A stretch of DNA of 55,658 nucleotides, from positions 1 through 55,658 of the forward strand of contig JAUMCA010000030.1 in NCBI GenBank assembly GCA_032119475.1. The letters run 5' to 3'. A program made the translations under genes and the position numbers. Of the stretch, positions 40,471 to 48,609 are shown piece after piece. Origin of the DNA: F1-60-MAGs149 sp032119475. GTDB taxonomy: Bacteria > Actinomycetota > Thermoleophilia > Gaiellales > F1-60-MAGs149. The stretch's first letter is position 1, and each line of letters begins with the position of its first letter. The notes below the pieces were generated by a model. It made no database searches and was not told the DNA's origin. It saw only the letters and a program-made list of their open reading frames with translations.

Positions 40471-41109
40471 TCAGTCCTCGACGAGGATGAGGTGCACGCG
40501 GCCCGGGCCGTGCACGCCCACGATCAGCGTCTTCTCGATGTCCGCGCTCCGGCTCGGCCCGGACTGGAGGGCGAACATGCTGCCGACGCCGTCCAGCGTC
40601 GGTCCGGTGACGAGCGCGTGCAGGCCGTCGACGACCTGGGCGGCGCGCACGACGCACACGTGCACCGGCGCGATCAGCGCGGCGGCCCGACCCCCATGGC
40701 CGGTGGTCACGATCGACCCGGTCGCCGCGACGGCGGCATGGCAGCCGGTCACCGTCGCGTCGAGACCGGCGGCGCGCACGCGGTCCTGCGCCACGTCGGC
40801 GTAGGCGACGGCGTCGGGACAGACCTCCCGGATCGCGTCGTGGTGCGGGCCGAGATCGTCGGCCAGGGCCACCGACTGCGCGCCCTCGGCGACCAGCGCG
40901 GCCGCCACCGCCTCGGCGACCCCCGCCGGGTCCACGCGGACCACGGTGGTCGCGACGAGCTCCGCCTCCACCTGCAGCCGGTCGAGCCGATCCTCCCCGG
41001 GACGGAGCTCGGTCGGCGCGTCCGGGACGGCATCGCGCGCCGGGAGACCCGGGTCGTCACCGCGTGGCGTGGAGCGCACTGCGGCGAGAAAGGAGGCGCG
41101 ATCGGTCAA
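40471..41109 (-). CDS. lutC: Lactate utilisation protein C (LUD domain)
   Basis: 212 residues. LUD-domain subunit of the LutABC L-lactate oxidase complex. ALADDLGPHHDAIREVCPDAV, VTGCHAAVAATGSIVT and the late ADIEKTLIVGVHGPGRVHLILVED are typical. The start is taken as TTG at 41107-41109, which overlaps the lutB stop (TTGA at 41106-41109), because every other junction in this operon is a 4-nt overlap and the resulting LTDRASFLAAVR matches LutC N-termini. An upstream TTG at 41148 would add 13 residues. Confidence 0.9.
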   Translation of the reverse strand: MTDRASFLAAVRSTPRGDDPGLPARDAVPDAPTELRPGEDRLDRLQVEAELVATTVVRVDPAGVAEAVAAALVAEGAQSVALADDLGPHHDAIREVCPDAVAYADVAQDRVRAAGLDATVTGCHAAVAATGSIVTTGHGGRAAALIAPVHVCVVRAAQVVDGLHALVTGPTLDGVGSMFALQSGPSRSADIEKTLIVGVHGPGRVHLILVED

Positions 41110-42551
41110 CGTCGCCGCCAGAGGGGAAGGTCGCGGCCGGCGGTCCAACGCCGCAGGCCCGGGACCTGCCGACGTACGACGTCACCCTGCGCCAGCAGTC
41201 CGAGCGCCCCGCGTGCCGCCGCCGTGCTCGTCCGGTACAGCATCGGATGGCTCCACAGGTGGCCCCAGAGGGCGAAGGCCACGCGCTCGCCGAGGGGCGC
41301 GGCGCCCTCCTGCACCCGACGCTCCCGCAGGCGCAGCAGCAGGTCGTGCAGCGGGATGCGCACGGGGCAGATGTCATCGCAGGCGCCGCACAGCGTCGTC
41401 GCGTGGGAGAGCTCGCCGCCGTCGCGCTGGCCGCGGAACAGCGGCGTCAGCACGGCGCCGATCGGTCCGCCGTACACCCAGCCGTAGGCGTGGCCGCCGA
41501 CCTGCCGGTAGACCGGGCAGACGTTCTGGCAGGCGCCGCAGCGGATGCAGTGCAGCGCCTCCTCGAACGGCCCGCCGAGCAGCGCGCTGCGGCCGGCGTC
41601 CAGCAGGACGACGTGCATGGCGTCCGGTCCGTCCGGCTCCTGCGCGGCGCGCGGACCGCCGAGCACGGACACGTAGGTCGTGATCTGCTGACCTGTGCCG
41701 TGCCCCGTGAGGAGCGGGAGCAGCACGCCGAGGTCGCGACGACGCGGCAGCAGCTTCTCGATGCCGACCAGCGCGATGTGGACGCGCGGGAGCGACGTCG
41801 TCAGACGCCCGTTCCCCTCGTTGGTGACCATCGCGACCTCGCCGGTCTCCGCGATCAGGAAGTTGCCTCCGCTGATCCCGGCGTCCGCCGTCACGAAGGC
41901 GTGGCGAAGCCCCTCGCGGGCGAAGCGGGTGAGCGCCTCGGGATCGTCGGGCAGCTCCTCGCCCGCCATCGCGGAGAACAGGTCGCGCACCTCGCCGCGG
42001 GTTCGGTGCAGGATCGGGGCGATCACGTGGCTCGGCCGATCCCCCATGGCCTGCACGACGAACTCACCGAGGTCGGTCTCGACCACGTCGACGCCGATTC
42101 CCTCGATGGCGCTGTTGAGCGCGACCTCCTCGGACGCCATCGACTTGGACTTCACCACGCGGCGCACGTCCTCATCGCGGCAGATGCCGGCCACGATCGA
42201 GCGCGCCTCGGCGGCATCCGCGGCGTAGTGCACGACGATCCCGCGCTCCTCCGCGCGGTCGATCCACTGCTCGAGGTACGTCGGCAGCTGGGCGATGGCG
42301 TGCGCGCGGATGCGCCGGGCCTCGTCGCGCAGGGCCTCGTGGTCGACGCCGGCGAAGCGCTGGTGCAGGGCCGCGGTCGTGTGGTCCGTCGCGTTGGCGA
42401 TCGCCGTGCGCTGGAAGGGTCGACCGAGGCCCTCGTGCGCCCGTTCGGTGAAGGTGGTGGCGGTCAGCGCGTCATCGTCCGGCGCGTGGGCCGGTGCGGC
42501 CCAGCCGGGCGGCAGCGGGCGCCCCAGCGCGTCCTCGACCGGCGCGCTCAT
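41106..42551 (-). CDS. lutB: Lactate utilisation iron-sulfur protein LutB
   Basis: 481 residues, usual length. LUD-like N-terminal part (KSKSMASEEVALNSAIEG, ADAGISGGNFLIAETGEVAMVTNEGN), followed by two [4Fe-4S] ferredoxin motifs, CIRCGACQNVCPVYRQVGG and CGACDDICPV, and a helical tail with LWGHLWSHPMLY. Start ATG overlaps the lutA stop (42548-42551). Confidence 0.95.
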   Translation of the reverse strand: MSAPVEDALGRPLPPGWAAPAHAPDDDALTATTFTERAHEGLGRPFQRTAIANATDHTTAALHQRFAGVDHEALRDEARRIRAHAIAQLPTYLEQWIDRAEERGIVVHYAADAAEARSIVAGICRDEDVRRVVKSKSMASEEVALNSAIEGIGVDVVETDLGEFVVQAMGDRPSHVIAPILHRTRGEVRDLFSAMAGEELPDDPEALTRFAREGLRHAFVTADAGISGGNFLIAETGEVAMVTNEGNGRLTTSLPRVHIALVGIEKLLPRRRDLGVLLPLLTGHGTGQQITTYVSVLGGPRAAQEPDGPDAMHVVLLDAGRSALLGGPFEEALHCIRCGACQNVCPVYRQVGGHAYGWVYGGPIGAVLTPLFRGQRDGGELSHATTLCGACDDICPVRIPLHDLLLRLRERRVQEGAAPLGERVAFALWGHLWSHPMLYRTSTAAARGALGLLAQGDVVRRQVPGLRRWTAGRDLPLWRRR

Positions 42552-43282
42552 GGCAGCGCCTCCGCGAGCACCGTCGCCACGTGCGCCACCCGGACCGGTG
42601 AGCCGGTGCGCGACATCCGTCCGCCGAGCTGGAGCAGGCAGCCCGGATCAGCCGACACGAGCAGGTCGATATCGGCGGCCTCCGCGTCGGCGATCTTGCT
42701 GTCCGCCATGGCGACGCTGACCTCGGGGTAGCGGCCGCTGAACGTCCCGCCGAATCCGCAGCAGCGCTCGGCGCCGCGGACCTCGACGAGCTCGAGGCCG
42801 CTGACGGTCGCGAGCACGGCGCGCGGCTCGTCCCGCAGGCGCAGCTCCCGGAGCATGTGGCAGGAATCGTGGTAGCCGACGCGGACGTCGCTGCGCAGGT
42901 CGAGGGCCCGCAGCGCGTCGACGTGATCGGCGAGGTACGCCGACAGCTCGCGCACCCGCCGCGCGATCCGCGCGGCGCCGATCGCGTCGGGGGTGCCGTG
43001 GAAGAGCTCGCGCCAGTGCAGCCGGATCATGCTCGCGCAGGAGCCGGAAGGGACGAGGATCGGGGCATCGCCGCCGTCGTCCAGCGCCCGCAGCGTGGCG
43101 CGCGCCACCGCCCGCGCAGGGCCGTCGTGGCCGGAGTTGAAGCCCGGCTGTCCGCAGCAGGTCGTACCGCGTCCGCCGTCGACGCGGATTCCCAGTCGCT
43201 CGAGCACTCTCGTCGCATCGTCGACCGTGCGACGCGCGACGGTGTCGGCGACGCAGGTCGGGAACAGCCGCACGCCGGTCAT
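42548..43282 (-). CDS. lutA: Lactate utilisation protein A (CCG-domain)
   Basis: 244 residues with two CCG domains (TTCCGQPGFNSG and ERCCGFGGTFS) that probably bind an iron-sulfur or haem-type cofactor, as in heterodisulfide reductase subunit B and GlpC. YHDSCHMLRELRL and VSADPGCLLQLGGRM lie in family positions. ATG at 43280-43282 overlaps the stop of the OYE-type gene upstream. Confidence 0.94.
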   Translation of the reverse strand: MTGVRLFPTCVADTVARRTVDDATRVLERLGIRVDGGRGTTCCGQPGFNSGHDGPARAVARATLRALDDGGDAPILVPSGSCASMIRLHWRELFHGTPDAIGAARIARRVRELSAYLADHVDALRALDLRSDVRVGYHDSCHMLRELRLRDEPRAVLATVSGLELVEVRGAERCCGFGGTFSGRYPEVSVAMADSKIADAEAADIDLLVSADPGCLLQLGGRMSRTGSPVRVAHVATVLAEALP

Positions 43283-45246
43283 GCCGCGCTCCGCTGCGCG
43301 TTGGCCCGCGTGATGACCGCGTACCCCTCGGCGATCGCCTCCTCGAGGCCACGAGGCCCGAGGACGTCGCCGACCCGCACCACCCGCGGATCGTCCGCCA
43401 GGCGGCTCCACAGGGCGTCCTCCGGTTCGCGCCCCTGCTCGAGGACGATCGTGCCCCAGGCGCCAAGCGGCTCCGTGCGGCCGCTGAAGACGTGCCGGAG
43501 GGCGGGGCGCCCGTCCACGACGGCGATCTCGAGGCCGACGCGCACGGCGACGCCGAGGGCGTCGAGGCGCGCGAGGTAGCGGTTGCGCTGGTACTGGTGG
43601 ATCGCCTCGCCGACCATCGGCCCGGCGACGCAGAGCGTGACCGGGATGTTCCGCTGGGCCAGCGCCTCGGCGACGTCGGGGCCGGTCCAGCCGCCGCCCC
43701 AGTCGAGCACGAGCGCCGGTCCGCGCACCTCATGGGGCCGTTCGAGCGCGGTCCAGGCGGACTGCACCCGGTCGCGCCGCCGCCAGGGGACGTCGGGCTG
43801 GTGCGGCCGCGCGCCGGTCGCGATGACGACGACGTCGGCTCCCGCGATGTCCCGGCGCGTGGCCGTGCGGTTGAGGCGGAGGTCCACACCGGCAGCCTCG
43901 AGATCCCGGTCCGCGTCGGCCCACCACCGCCGCCACGCCTCGCCGTGCGCCGGTGCGCGACCAGCCAGTCGCCACTGCCCGCCGATGTCGTCGGCGCGCT
44001 CGATCAGCGTCGTGCGGGAGCCCCCGCGGGCGCAGGCGATCGCGGCGGCGACGCCGGCGGGCCCGGCGCCGATCACGACGGCGCGATCGAAGCGAGCGCG
44101 CACCGGACGGCGCGACGCGGTCCGCTCGCGTCCGGTCCGCGGATTGACGACGCACGCGATCGGCACTCCGGCATGGTAGTGACCGATGCAGCCCTGGTTG
44201 CAGCCGATGCAGCCGACGACGGTGTCCTCGCGCCCGCGCTCGGCCTTGGCGACGAGGTCCGGATCGGCGATCAGCGCGCGGGTCAGGCCGACCGCGTCCG
44301 CGACCCCGAGGTCGACGATGCGCTCGGCGTCGTCGAGGTCGACGACGCGCGTGGTCGCCACCAGCGCGACATCACCCGGCAGCGCCTGGCGCATGTGCCA
44401 CGCGGGCCGCGCGATCGCGTTCTCCTCCTCCGGCGGCGGCGGGACGATCCAGACGGAGCCCTCGTACGTCGAGGAATCACCCATCGTCGCGCTGACGAAG
44501 TCGAGGCCGCCACCGGCGGCGAGCAGGCCCGCGATCTCCGCGCACTCCTCCGGTCCGAAGCCGTCCCAGGAGCGCTCGTCCGCCGCGAGGCGCACGCCGA
44601 CCGCCATCGCGCCGGCCTCGCTGCGCACGGCGTCGACGACCTCGCGGAGGAAGCGGAGCCGTCCGGCGGCGGTGCCGCCGTACCGATCGGTGCGCCGATT
44701 GCGCGCCGGGTGGAGGAACTGCGCGGCCAGGTACGCGTGCGACGCGGAGATCTCGACGCCGTCGATGCCGCCGTCGCGAGCCCGCCGCGTCGAGGTGGCG
44801 AACCCCTCGATCAGCGCATCGATCTCGGCGACGGTGAGCGCCCGCGGTTCGACCTTGAAGCGCTGGGTCGGCACGGCGGAGGGCGCCACGGCCGGTGCCC
44901 GCGGCGCGGCGGAGATCTGCTCGCGACCTCCGTGGAAGAGCTGGACGAGCACCCGGCCCCCGTGGCGGTGGACGGCGTCCGCGATCGACCGGTACCCCGC
45001 CACGACCTCGGGCAGGTACCCGCCCACGGTGTGGGGCGTCAGCAGCCCGCTCGGATGGACCGCGGTCGCCTCCAGGAACACGGCCGCCGCACCCCCACGC
45101 GCCCGGGCCTCGTGGTAGGCGACGAGGTCCGCCGTCGGCACGTGGTCGTGCACGAGGCTCGTCTGGTGCGACGTGGAGACGACGCGGTTCCGCAGTTCGA
45201 GCCGGCCGAGCCGGGTCGGCGAGAGGAGCGCGGGATACGCGGTCAT
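43279..45246 (-). CDS. FMN/FAD/[4Fe-4S] oxidoreductase, 2,4-dienoyl-CoA reductase/TMADH type
   Basis: 655 residues, full three-part architecture. Old-yellow-enzyme barrel (LELRNRVVSTSHQTS, VLVQLFHGGREQ, DGVEISASHAYLAAQFLHPARNRRTDRYGG), a [4Fe-4S] site GCIGCNQGCIGHYHAG with a later Cys in IACVVNP, and a C-terminal FAD/NAD part with VIGAGPAGVAAAIACAR and LVLDWGGGWTGPDVAE. ATG with TACGCT 6 nt upstream. It heads the lutABC operon through a 4-nt overlap, an unusual partner. Candidates are an enoyl or dienoyl reductase or an N-methylamine dehydrogenase; I cannot choose between them. Confidence 0.93.
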   Translation of the reverse strand: MTAYPALLSPTRLGRLELRNRVVSTSHQTSLVHDHVPTADLVAYHEARARGGAAAVFLEATAVHPSGLLTPHTVGGYLPEVVAGYRSIADAVHRHGGRVLVQLFHGGREQISAAPRAPAVAPSAVPTQRFKVEPRALTVAEIDALIEGFATSTRRARDGGIDGVEISASHAYLAAQFLHPARNRRTDRYGGTAAGRLRFLREVVDAVRSEAGAMAVGVRLAADERSWDGFGPEECAEIAGLLAAGGGLDFVSATMGDSSTYEGSVWIVPPPPEEENAIARPAWHMRQALPGDVALVATTRVVDLDDAERIVDLGVADAVGLTRALIADPDLVAKAERGREDTVVGCIGCNQGCIGHYHAGVPIACVVNPRTGRERTASRRPVRARFDRAVVIGAGPAGVAAAIACARGGSRTTLIERADDIGGQWRLAGRAPAHGEAWRRWWADADRDLEAAGVDLRLNRTATRRDIAGADVVVIATGARPHQPDVPWRRRDRVQSAWTALERPHEVRGPALVLDWGGGWTGPDVAEALAQRNIPVTLCVAGPMVGEAIHQYQRNRYLARLDALGVAVRVGLEIAVVDGRPALRHVFSGRTEPLGAWGTIVLEQGREPEDALWSRLADDPRVVRVGDVLGPRGLEEAIAEGYAVITRANAQRSAA

Positions 45247-45252
45247 GCCGGA

Positions 45253-45258
45253 AGCGTA
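45253..45258 (-). promoter_or_regulatory. -10 hexamer of the OYE-lutABC operon, leaderless
   Basis: TACGCT on the minus strand, 6 nt before the ATG at 45246. Confidence 0.55.
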
Positions 45259-45274
45259 AAGGGGGGGTACGCGA

Positions 45275-45302
45275 GGGCCCGCCCACCGGGGTGGACGAGC
45301 CC
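45275..45302 (-). terminator. GC-rich hairpin after the acyl-CoA operon
   Basis: Arms 45275-45287 and 45290-45302 pair at 11 of 13 positions. It lies between the last gene of the acyl-CoA operon (stop 45350) and the OYE-lut promoter, so it probably separates the two units. No T-run. Confidence 0.45.
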
Positions 45303-45349
45303 TGGCGTTCCCCCGCTCGTGATTTCGTCGCCGGACCCGGAGCAGCCGA

Positions 45350-47419
45350 TCAGCCGCGGACGATGCGCGCGTCGAGGGCGATCGCCCCGTCGGCGCCCGC
45401 CCGCAGCGGATTGATCTCCACTTCGGCGATGGAGGGCTGCGCGATCAGCAGATCCCCAAGTCTGGTGCCGATTTGCGCGACCGCGGCGCAGTCGACGGGT
45501 GCGCTGCCGCGCGCACCGGCCAGGAGCGGATACGCCCGCAGCGTCTGCATCAGCGACGCGAGATGACGGAAATCCGTAGGGGCGGGCGCGAGCACGACAT
45601 CGTCGAGGATCTCCACGAACACGCCGCCCACGCCGATCAGCACGATCGGGCCGAACGCCGGATCGCGCTTGGCGCCCACGACGAGATCCACCCCACCGGC
45701 CTCGGCCATGCGCTCGACCCAGACGCCGTCGAGCGTCAGGCCGGTCGTCTGCTCGACGCCCGCGACCATCGCGCGATAGGCGGTCGCGGCGGCCTCCGGC
45801 GAGCCGATACCGAGGGCGACGCCACCCGCATCCGTCTTGTGGAGCAACGCGGATGCGACCGCCTTGAGCGCGACGGCGCCGGCGAGATCGGCGGCTGCCG
45901 CGGCGGCCTCGTCGGCGCTCGTGACGAGACGCCCGGGCGGGAACTCGATGCCGAGCTCGAGCAGGATCTCGCGCGCCTCCGGATAGGCCGGCGCGTCGCT
46001 GAGCGAGCGGACCGGGACGGCGGCCGCGGGAGGCGGCGTGACCACCACCGGGCGCTCCAGCCTCCCCAGCGCCGCGATCGCCTGCTCGATCCGCGGGAAC
46101 GTCGGCACGCCGAGCTCGCGCAACCGGCGGATCGTGCGGTTGCCGCTCGGCTCCTCCATGGACTGGATGACGACCGGCTTGCCGTGCCGGTCGGCCGCCG
46201 CGGCGATCGCCTCGGCCACCTCGACCTCGAGGTCGGCCGACTCGGGGTGGTACGCCCCGTAGCCGCCGAAGTAGCCGCTCATCACGACGGCGTCGACGTC
46301 GGCGTCGTCGAGCATCGCGTCGACGAGCCCGTGGAAGTGCCACAGGACGGACGCGTCCGCCCCCGCGAGGTCGACGGGATTCTGGGGCGCGTTGTGCTTG
46401 AGCAGCGGTCGCATGCGCTCCTTCGTCGCCGCACCGAGCTCCGCCATCGCGAGTCCGGCCTCCACGACCATGTCGCTCGCGACCACGCCATGACCGCCGC
46501 CGTCGGCCACGATCCCGACGCGGCGCCGACCGAGGCCACGGCCGCTGCGCAGGACGGCGACGGCGTCGACGAACTCCCCCGGGGTGTCGACGACGACCGC
46601 GCCCGCATCGCGGCACACGGCGCGCAGCACGCGGGACTCGGCGGCCAGGTTCCCCGTGTGGGAGGCGGCGGCATGCGCTCCCGCCGCCGTGCGCCCGGCG
46701 CTGAAGAGCACGACCGGCTTGATCGCGGCGGCCTCGCGGACGGCCTCGGCGAACGCGGCGCCGTCGCGCGGGGCCTCGACGTACGCGCCGATCACCTTGG
46801 ACGGCTCGTGGTGGGCGAAATCGCGGATGAGGTCGGCGAGCGTCAGATCCGCCTGGTTGCCGACGCTGGCGAAGCGCGTCAGCCCGAGACCCTGGTGCTC
46901 GAGGATCAGTGCCACCTCGAGCGCCAGATTGCCGCTCTGCGTGGCGAAGGCGAGGTCCCCGGACGGGAACGTGCCGCCGTAGACGTTCAGCCGGCCCCGG
47001 TCGTCGTAGAGGCCGAGGCAGTTGGGTCCGAGCATCACGGCCCCGGCCGCGCGCACCTCCTCCACCATCGCGGCCTGGATGGCGGCGCCTTCGGCGCTCG
47101 TCTCGCCGAAGCCGGAGGTGATGACGACGATCGCCGTCGCGCCGAGCGCAAGCGCCTCGCTGACCGCCGGCGGCACGCCGGGCGCCGGCACGACGATCAC
47201 CGCGAGGTCCACCTGCGCGGCGACCTCGGCGACGGCCGTGTGCACCGGGAGACCGTGGATCTCCCCGCCGCGCAGGCTGACGAGATGGACGTCGCGCACG
47301 TCGCGCGTGTCGGCGAAGGAGCGGGTGATCCAGCCCCCCCACTTCAGCGGATCGGCGGTCGCCCCGACGAGGAGCACGCTGCGCGGCTCGAACAGCGCGG
47401 TCAGGTCGGGTCGGCGCAT
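45350..47419 (-). CDS. NDP-forming acyl-CoA synthetase, fused alpha-beta (copy 1)
   Basis: 689 residues. Interconverts acyl-CoA plus ADP and phosphate with acid plus ATP, or runs in the activating direction. CoA-binding Rossmann domain (SVLLVGATADPLKWGGW), ligase domains with LGPNCLGLY and the phosphorylated His254 in AAASHTGNLAAE, and a C-terminal ATP-grasp domain (ALKAVASALLHKTDAGGVALG and AEVEINPLRAG). ATG at 47417-47419; its first 19 nt overlap the acyl-CoA dehydrogenase gene, so coupled. Substrate unknown. Confidence 0.93.
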   Translation of the reverse strand: MRRPDLTALFEPRSVLLVGATADPLKWGGWITRSFADTRDVRDVHLVSLRGGEIHGLPVHTAVAEVAAQVDLAVIVVPAPGVPPAVSEALALGATAIVVITSGFGETSAEGAAIQAAMVEEVRAAGAVMLGPNCLGLYDDRGRLNVYGGTFPSGDLAFATQSGNLALEVALILEHQGLGLTRFASVGNQADLTLADLIRDFAHHEPSKVIGAYVEAPRDGAAFAEAVREAAAIKPVVLFSAGRTAAGAHAAASHTGNLAAESRVLRAVCRDAGAVVVDTPGEFVDAVAVLRSGRGLGRRRVGIVADGGGHGVVASDMVVEAGLAMAELGAATKERMRPLLKHNAPQNPVDLAGADASVLWHFHGLVDAMLDDADVDAVVMSGYFGGYGAYHPESADLEVEVAEAIAAAADRHGKPVVIQSMEEPSGNRTIRRLRELGVPTFPRIEQAIAALGRLERPVVVTPPPAAAVPVRSLSDAPAYPEAREILLELGIEFPPGRLVTSADEAAAAAADLAGAVALKAVASALLHKTDAGGVALGIGSPEAAATAYRAMVAGVEQTTGLTLDGVWVERMAEAGGVDLVVGAKRDPAFGPIVLIGVGGVFVEILDDVVLAPAPTDFRHLASLMQTLRAYPLLAGARGSAPVDCAAVAQIGTRLGDLLIAQPSIAEVEINPLRAGADGAIALDARIVRG

Positions 47420-48609
47420 GCGATCTCCTCGGGATCGACGGCGAGCGTGGCCGGCACGCCCCGCTTGACGAGGGCGTTGGCGATGATGACCCGCTGGATC
47501 TCGGACGTCCCCTCCCAGATCCGGTCGACGCGCAGTTCCCGCAGGAGCCGCTCCGCCGCGTTGCGCCGCATGTAACCGCGTCCGCCCCACGTCTGCACAG
47601 CCCGATCGGCGCATACCCACGCGCGCTCCGAGGCGAAGAGCTTGGCCATCGAGGCACGCGCGTGCACCAGCTTCGGCGGCGCGCCGTCGTCGTGCATCTG
47701 CGCGCACTGCGCGGTCATCAGCCGGGCCGCGACGCAGTCGGCCGCCGAGTCCGCCAGCGGGAACGCCACGCCCTGGAACGCCATGATCGGCTGGCCGAAC
47801 TGCTCGCGCTCGACGGCCCAGTCGACGGCCTCCTCGAGCAGTCGGCGCATGGCGCCGACGCAGCGGGCGGCGATGTGGATCCGCTCCTCGACGAACCAGG
47901 CGTGCTGGCCGGCGTCGCCACGGCCGATCGCCGCGGGGCCGCCGAGCACCGCGGCCTCGCGGACGACGCAATCGAGGCGGTAGGTCGGATGTCCGTCCGG
48001 GAACCGGTGCGCGAAGCCCGGGTCGTCGACGATCTCGACGCCGGCGGTCGGGAGGTCCACGAGGAACAGCGTCGGCAGGAGCCGCGAGCCGTCGACGACG
48101 TTGGCCATCACGATCAGGAAATCGGCGTGATCGCCGTTGGTCACGAACCACTTCTCGCCCGTCAGCCGAAAGCCACCCGGCACCCGCTCGGCCCGCGCGG
48201 CGATCCCCGACGCGTCGGAGCCGGCGTCGCGCTCGGTCACGGCGTAGGCATCCGCCCGCTCGCCGGCGAGCGTCGGGACGAGGTAGCGCGCGATCTGCTC
48301 CTCCGTTCCGGCGGACAGCACGTTGTACGCGCCGCCCATCACCCACCAGATGCCGTTCGTCACCCGGCCCAGCTCCTCGTGGACGAGGGCCTGCTCCAAC
48401 ATGGACCAGCCCTGACCGCCGTGGGCCACGGCGTGGTTGCCACCGACCAGCCGCAGCTCACGCGCCAGCCCGCGGATCTCCGCGCGGGTCGGCTCATCCA
48501 CGCGTCCGTCCGCCATCTCCACGCCCTCCTCGAGCGGGATCAGGGCGTCGGCGAAGCGGCGGGCGCGATCCTGCAGATCCCGCTGGGTCTCGGAGAGCCG
48601 CAGGTCCAT
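47401..48609 (-). CDS. Acyl-CoA dehydrogenase
   Basis: 402 residues. FAD-dependent alpha,beta-dehydrogenation of acyl-CoA. AYAVTERDAGSDASGI and KWFVTNGDHAD are flavin and substrate contacts; REQFGQPIMAFQGVAFPLAD and QTWGGRGYM follow; the catalytic Glu is in RIWEGTSEIQRVIIA, the position used by short- and medium-chain enzymes. ATG overlaps the upstream synthetase stop by one base (TGATG), and the 3' end overlaps the next gene by 19 nt. Confidence 0.95.
   Translation of the reverse strand: MDLRLSETQRDLQDRARRFADALIPLEEGVEMADGRVDEPTRAEIRGLARELRLVGGNHAVAHGGQGWSMLEQALVHEELGRVTNGIWWVMGGAYNVLSAGTEEQIARYLVPTLAGERADAYAVTERDAGSDASGIAARAERVPGGFRLTGEKWFVTNGDHADFLIVMANVVDGSRLLPTLFLVDLPTAGVEIVDDPGFAHRFPDGHPTYRLDCVVREAAVLGGPAAIGRGDAGQHAWFVEERIHIAARCVGAMRRLLEEAVDWAVEREQFGQPIMAFQGVAFPLADSAADCVAARLMTAQCAQMHDDGAPPKLVHARASMAKLFASERAWVCADRAVQTWGGRGYMRRNAAERLLRELRVDRIWEGTSEIQRVIIANALVKRGVPATLAVDPEEIACADPT

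Noticed and set aside
45243..47657. Open frame of about 800 codons in another frame of the acyl-CoA synthetase gene
   Set aside because: Same strand, shifted frame; Arg-rich translation with no motif, while the chosen frame has all synthetase motifs.
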